From Amorphochlora amoebiformis (lineage: Eukaryota; Cercozoa; Chlorarachniophyceae), in NCBI GenBank assembly GCA_054601695.1, contig BAAHQB010000029.1, positions 1,162,498 through 1,226,497 of the forward strand: a stretch of 64,000 bases of DNA, read 5' to 3'. The position numbers and the translations under genes were made by a program. Positions 59,216-64,000 of this stretch are shown here, piece after piece. How positions within the stretch are numbered: the first letter of the stretch is position 1; each line of letters opens with the position of its first letter. The notes under the pieces are model-generated. The model was given only the letters and a program-made list of their open reading frames with translations. It made no database searches and was not told where the DNA came from.

Positions 59216-59656
59216 AAGCCGACACACTTGGGCTCCAACGCAGGTTGTGGTTTAAACGGAGATGCCCAATGGGATTTAGACATGATTTTTCATTATTGCT
59301 TTGCCTACATAATCCTTGGTGTCGCTGTTCGTCCGCTCCAGTTGCGACATGACTGGAACCTCCCAGAGTCGCCAAACCGTCCGACCTTCCAGGTTCTAAT
59401 TTGTCGGGGTCACTTAATTTTATCGGCCTCTGTGTTGCTCTTCCGAGATTAGAGGTTTTCTCAAACTACCAAGTCCCAGTTGGGAGTACTTGGGACTCTA
59501 AGGCCGACTAAGGACGCAAACAAACCCTTTAATTGCTACGTACCACATTACTTAAACCTGTAATAATGCGCGAATTACAAAGGATACATTCTCCCGCCAC
59601 CGTGCCGCACACCACGCGCCACCGCCCCCTTTTCAGGCTTTGACAAGAGAATAGCT
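59216..59656. promoter_or_regulatory. Divergent promoter between the PH kinase and TIPIN-like genes
   Basis: About 440 bp between the proposed start codons, free of TA tracts. A strong acceptor-like CCCCCTTTTCAG at 59625-59636 raises the possibility of a 5' UTR or coding intron in the TIPIN-like gene. On the other strand, an ATG at 59284 opens an 18-codon frame that could be a first kinase exon, but its phase does not join. Confidence 0.45.
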
Positions 59657-63197
<3,541 letters not shown>

Positions 63198-63405
63198 GTC
63201 TTATTTTGAGGACCTCAGAGGCAGCCTCAAGACTCTACAGACTAGACCTAGTAGACAACCGTCAAAAATGCAAGATCCAGACTGTGGCCATGCACATGGC
63301 ATCATTGTGCAGTGCCTAGCATAATGCATGACTTTGACTCCTTAATTAAGGAATAACAAGAGGTATCTCAAAACTAGTAAGATATTAGAAACTGAAGTTA
63401 CTAGA
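63198..63405 (+). other. 3' flank of the TIPIN-like gene, chromosome-end-proximal unique sequence
   Basis: About 208 bp of non-repetitive sequence between the stop codon and the first telomere-like unit. It must contain the 3' UTR and polyadenylation signal. Confidence 0.6.
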
Positions 63406-63770
63406 GTTAGGGTTAGGGTATCGGGTTAGGGTGTCGGGTTAGGGTTAGGGTTAGGGTGTCGGGTTAGGGTGTCGGGTTAGGGTGTCGGGTTAGGGTGTCG
63501 GGTTAGGGTGTCGGATTAGGGCTAGGGTGTCGGGTGTCGGGTGTCGGGTGTCGGGTTAGGGCGTCGGGTTAGGGCGTCGGGTTAGGGCGTCGGGTTAGGG
63601 TTAGGGCGTCGGGTTAGGGCGTCGGGTTAGGGCGTCGGGTTAGAGTTAGGGTTAGGGTTAGGGCGTCGGGTTAGGGCGTCGGGTTAGGGCGTCGGGTTAG
63701 GGCGTCGGGTTAGGGCGTCGGGTTAGGGCGTCGGGTTAGGGTTAGGGTTAGGGCGTCGGGTTAGGGCGTC
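63406..63770 (+). repeat. Telomere-proximal variant array: TTAGGG mixed with TTAGGGCGTCGGG / TTAGGGTGTCGGG
   Basis: The proximal part uses mainly the GTGTCGGG form and the distal part mainly the GCGTCGGG form. TTAGGG units are interspersed, and a short GGGTGTC run lies near 63525-63550. This looks like sorted telomere variants. Confidence 0.95.
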
Positions 63771-64000
63771 GGGTTAGGGTTAGGGTTAGGGTTAGGGTTA
63801 GGGTTAGGGTTAGGGTTAGGGTTAGGGTTAGGGTTAGGGTTAGGGTTAGGGTTAGGGTTAGGGTTAGGGTTAGGGTTAGGGTTAGGGTTAGGGTTAGGGT
63901 TAGGGTTAGGGTTAGGGTTAGGGTTAGGGTTAGGGTTAGGGTTAGGGTTAGGGTTAGGGTTAGGGTTAGGGTTAGGGTTAGGGTTAGGGTTAGGGTTAGC
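63771..64000 (+). repeat. Terminal telomere, (TTAGGG)n
   Basis: About 37 essentially perfect TTAGGG units reach the window end. The G-rich strand runs 5' to 3' outward, the orientation expected for a right-hand chromosome end. Confidence 0.97.

Noticed and set aside
59229-59284. Possible first kinase exon with an ATG at 59284
   Set aside because: Its only good donor gives phase 2, while the next exon at 59188 needs phase 0.
63406-64000. CRISPR-like or satellite interpretation of the terminal array
   Set aside because: The unit, orientation and terminal position are those of a eukaryotic telomere.

Overview
The window is nuclear DNA from a unicellular eukaryote and ends at a chromosome end. 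The last ~230 bases are an uninterrupted TTAGGG array with the G-rich strand running outward. Genes are rich in spliceosomal introns (45 in my models, 43 GT-AG and 2 apparent GC-AG). Introns and spacers carry very large amounts of (TA)n microsatellite; most long reading frames that translate as Ile/Tyr runs are only this repeat. I cannot name the species. A protist or alga fits best: TTAGGG telomeres, GT14- and DUF707-type glycosyltransferases, and a sterol/phosphoinositide-transfer ORP.

I rebuilt six multi-exon genes by joining exons whose phases agree and whose joined protein makes sense. (1) 213-8823 (+), a RIF1-like HEAT-repeat protein, 12 exons. (2) 28566-35844 (+), a type II membrane protein fusing a GT14-like domain to a DUF707-like domain, 7 exons. 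(3) 47420-38411 (-), a short oxysterol-binding-related protein, 15 exons. (4) 47807-52618 (+), a membrane-anchored, apparently degenerate NAD-epimerase-like domain fused to a second putative glycosyltransferase, 4 exons. (5) 59215-55381 (-), a PH-domain STE20/GCK-type protein kinase, 9 exons. (6) 59657-63197 (+), a TIPIN/Swi3/Csm3-like replication-fork protein, 4 exons. Genes 3/4 and 5/6 are divergent pairs with compact shared promoters of about 390 and 440 bp. Genes 2/3 and 4/5 are convergent, with longer CTAG-rich spacers.

Between genes 1 and 2 lies ~19.7 kb with no recognisable gene. It is a mosaic of (TA)n fields, at least a dozen unrelated tandem repeats with units of 5 to ~130 bp, and several interstitial telomere-like arrays (TAGGG, TTAGGC, TTAGGG), including a degenerate head-to-head TTAGGG/CCCTAA junction. 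At the right end the TIPIN-like gene stops only ~210 bp before telomeric variant repeats. The same variant 13-mer recurs inside an ORP intron.

Functionally, genes 1 and 6 point to replication-fork and chromosome-end control, 2 and 4 to Golgi glycan assembly, 3 to lipid exchange at membrane contacts, and 5 to phosphoinositide-linked kinase signalling. There is no evidence that they form one pathway. No tRNA, rRNA, CRISPR or transposase gene was recognised.
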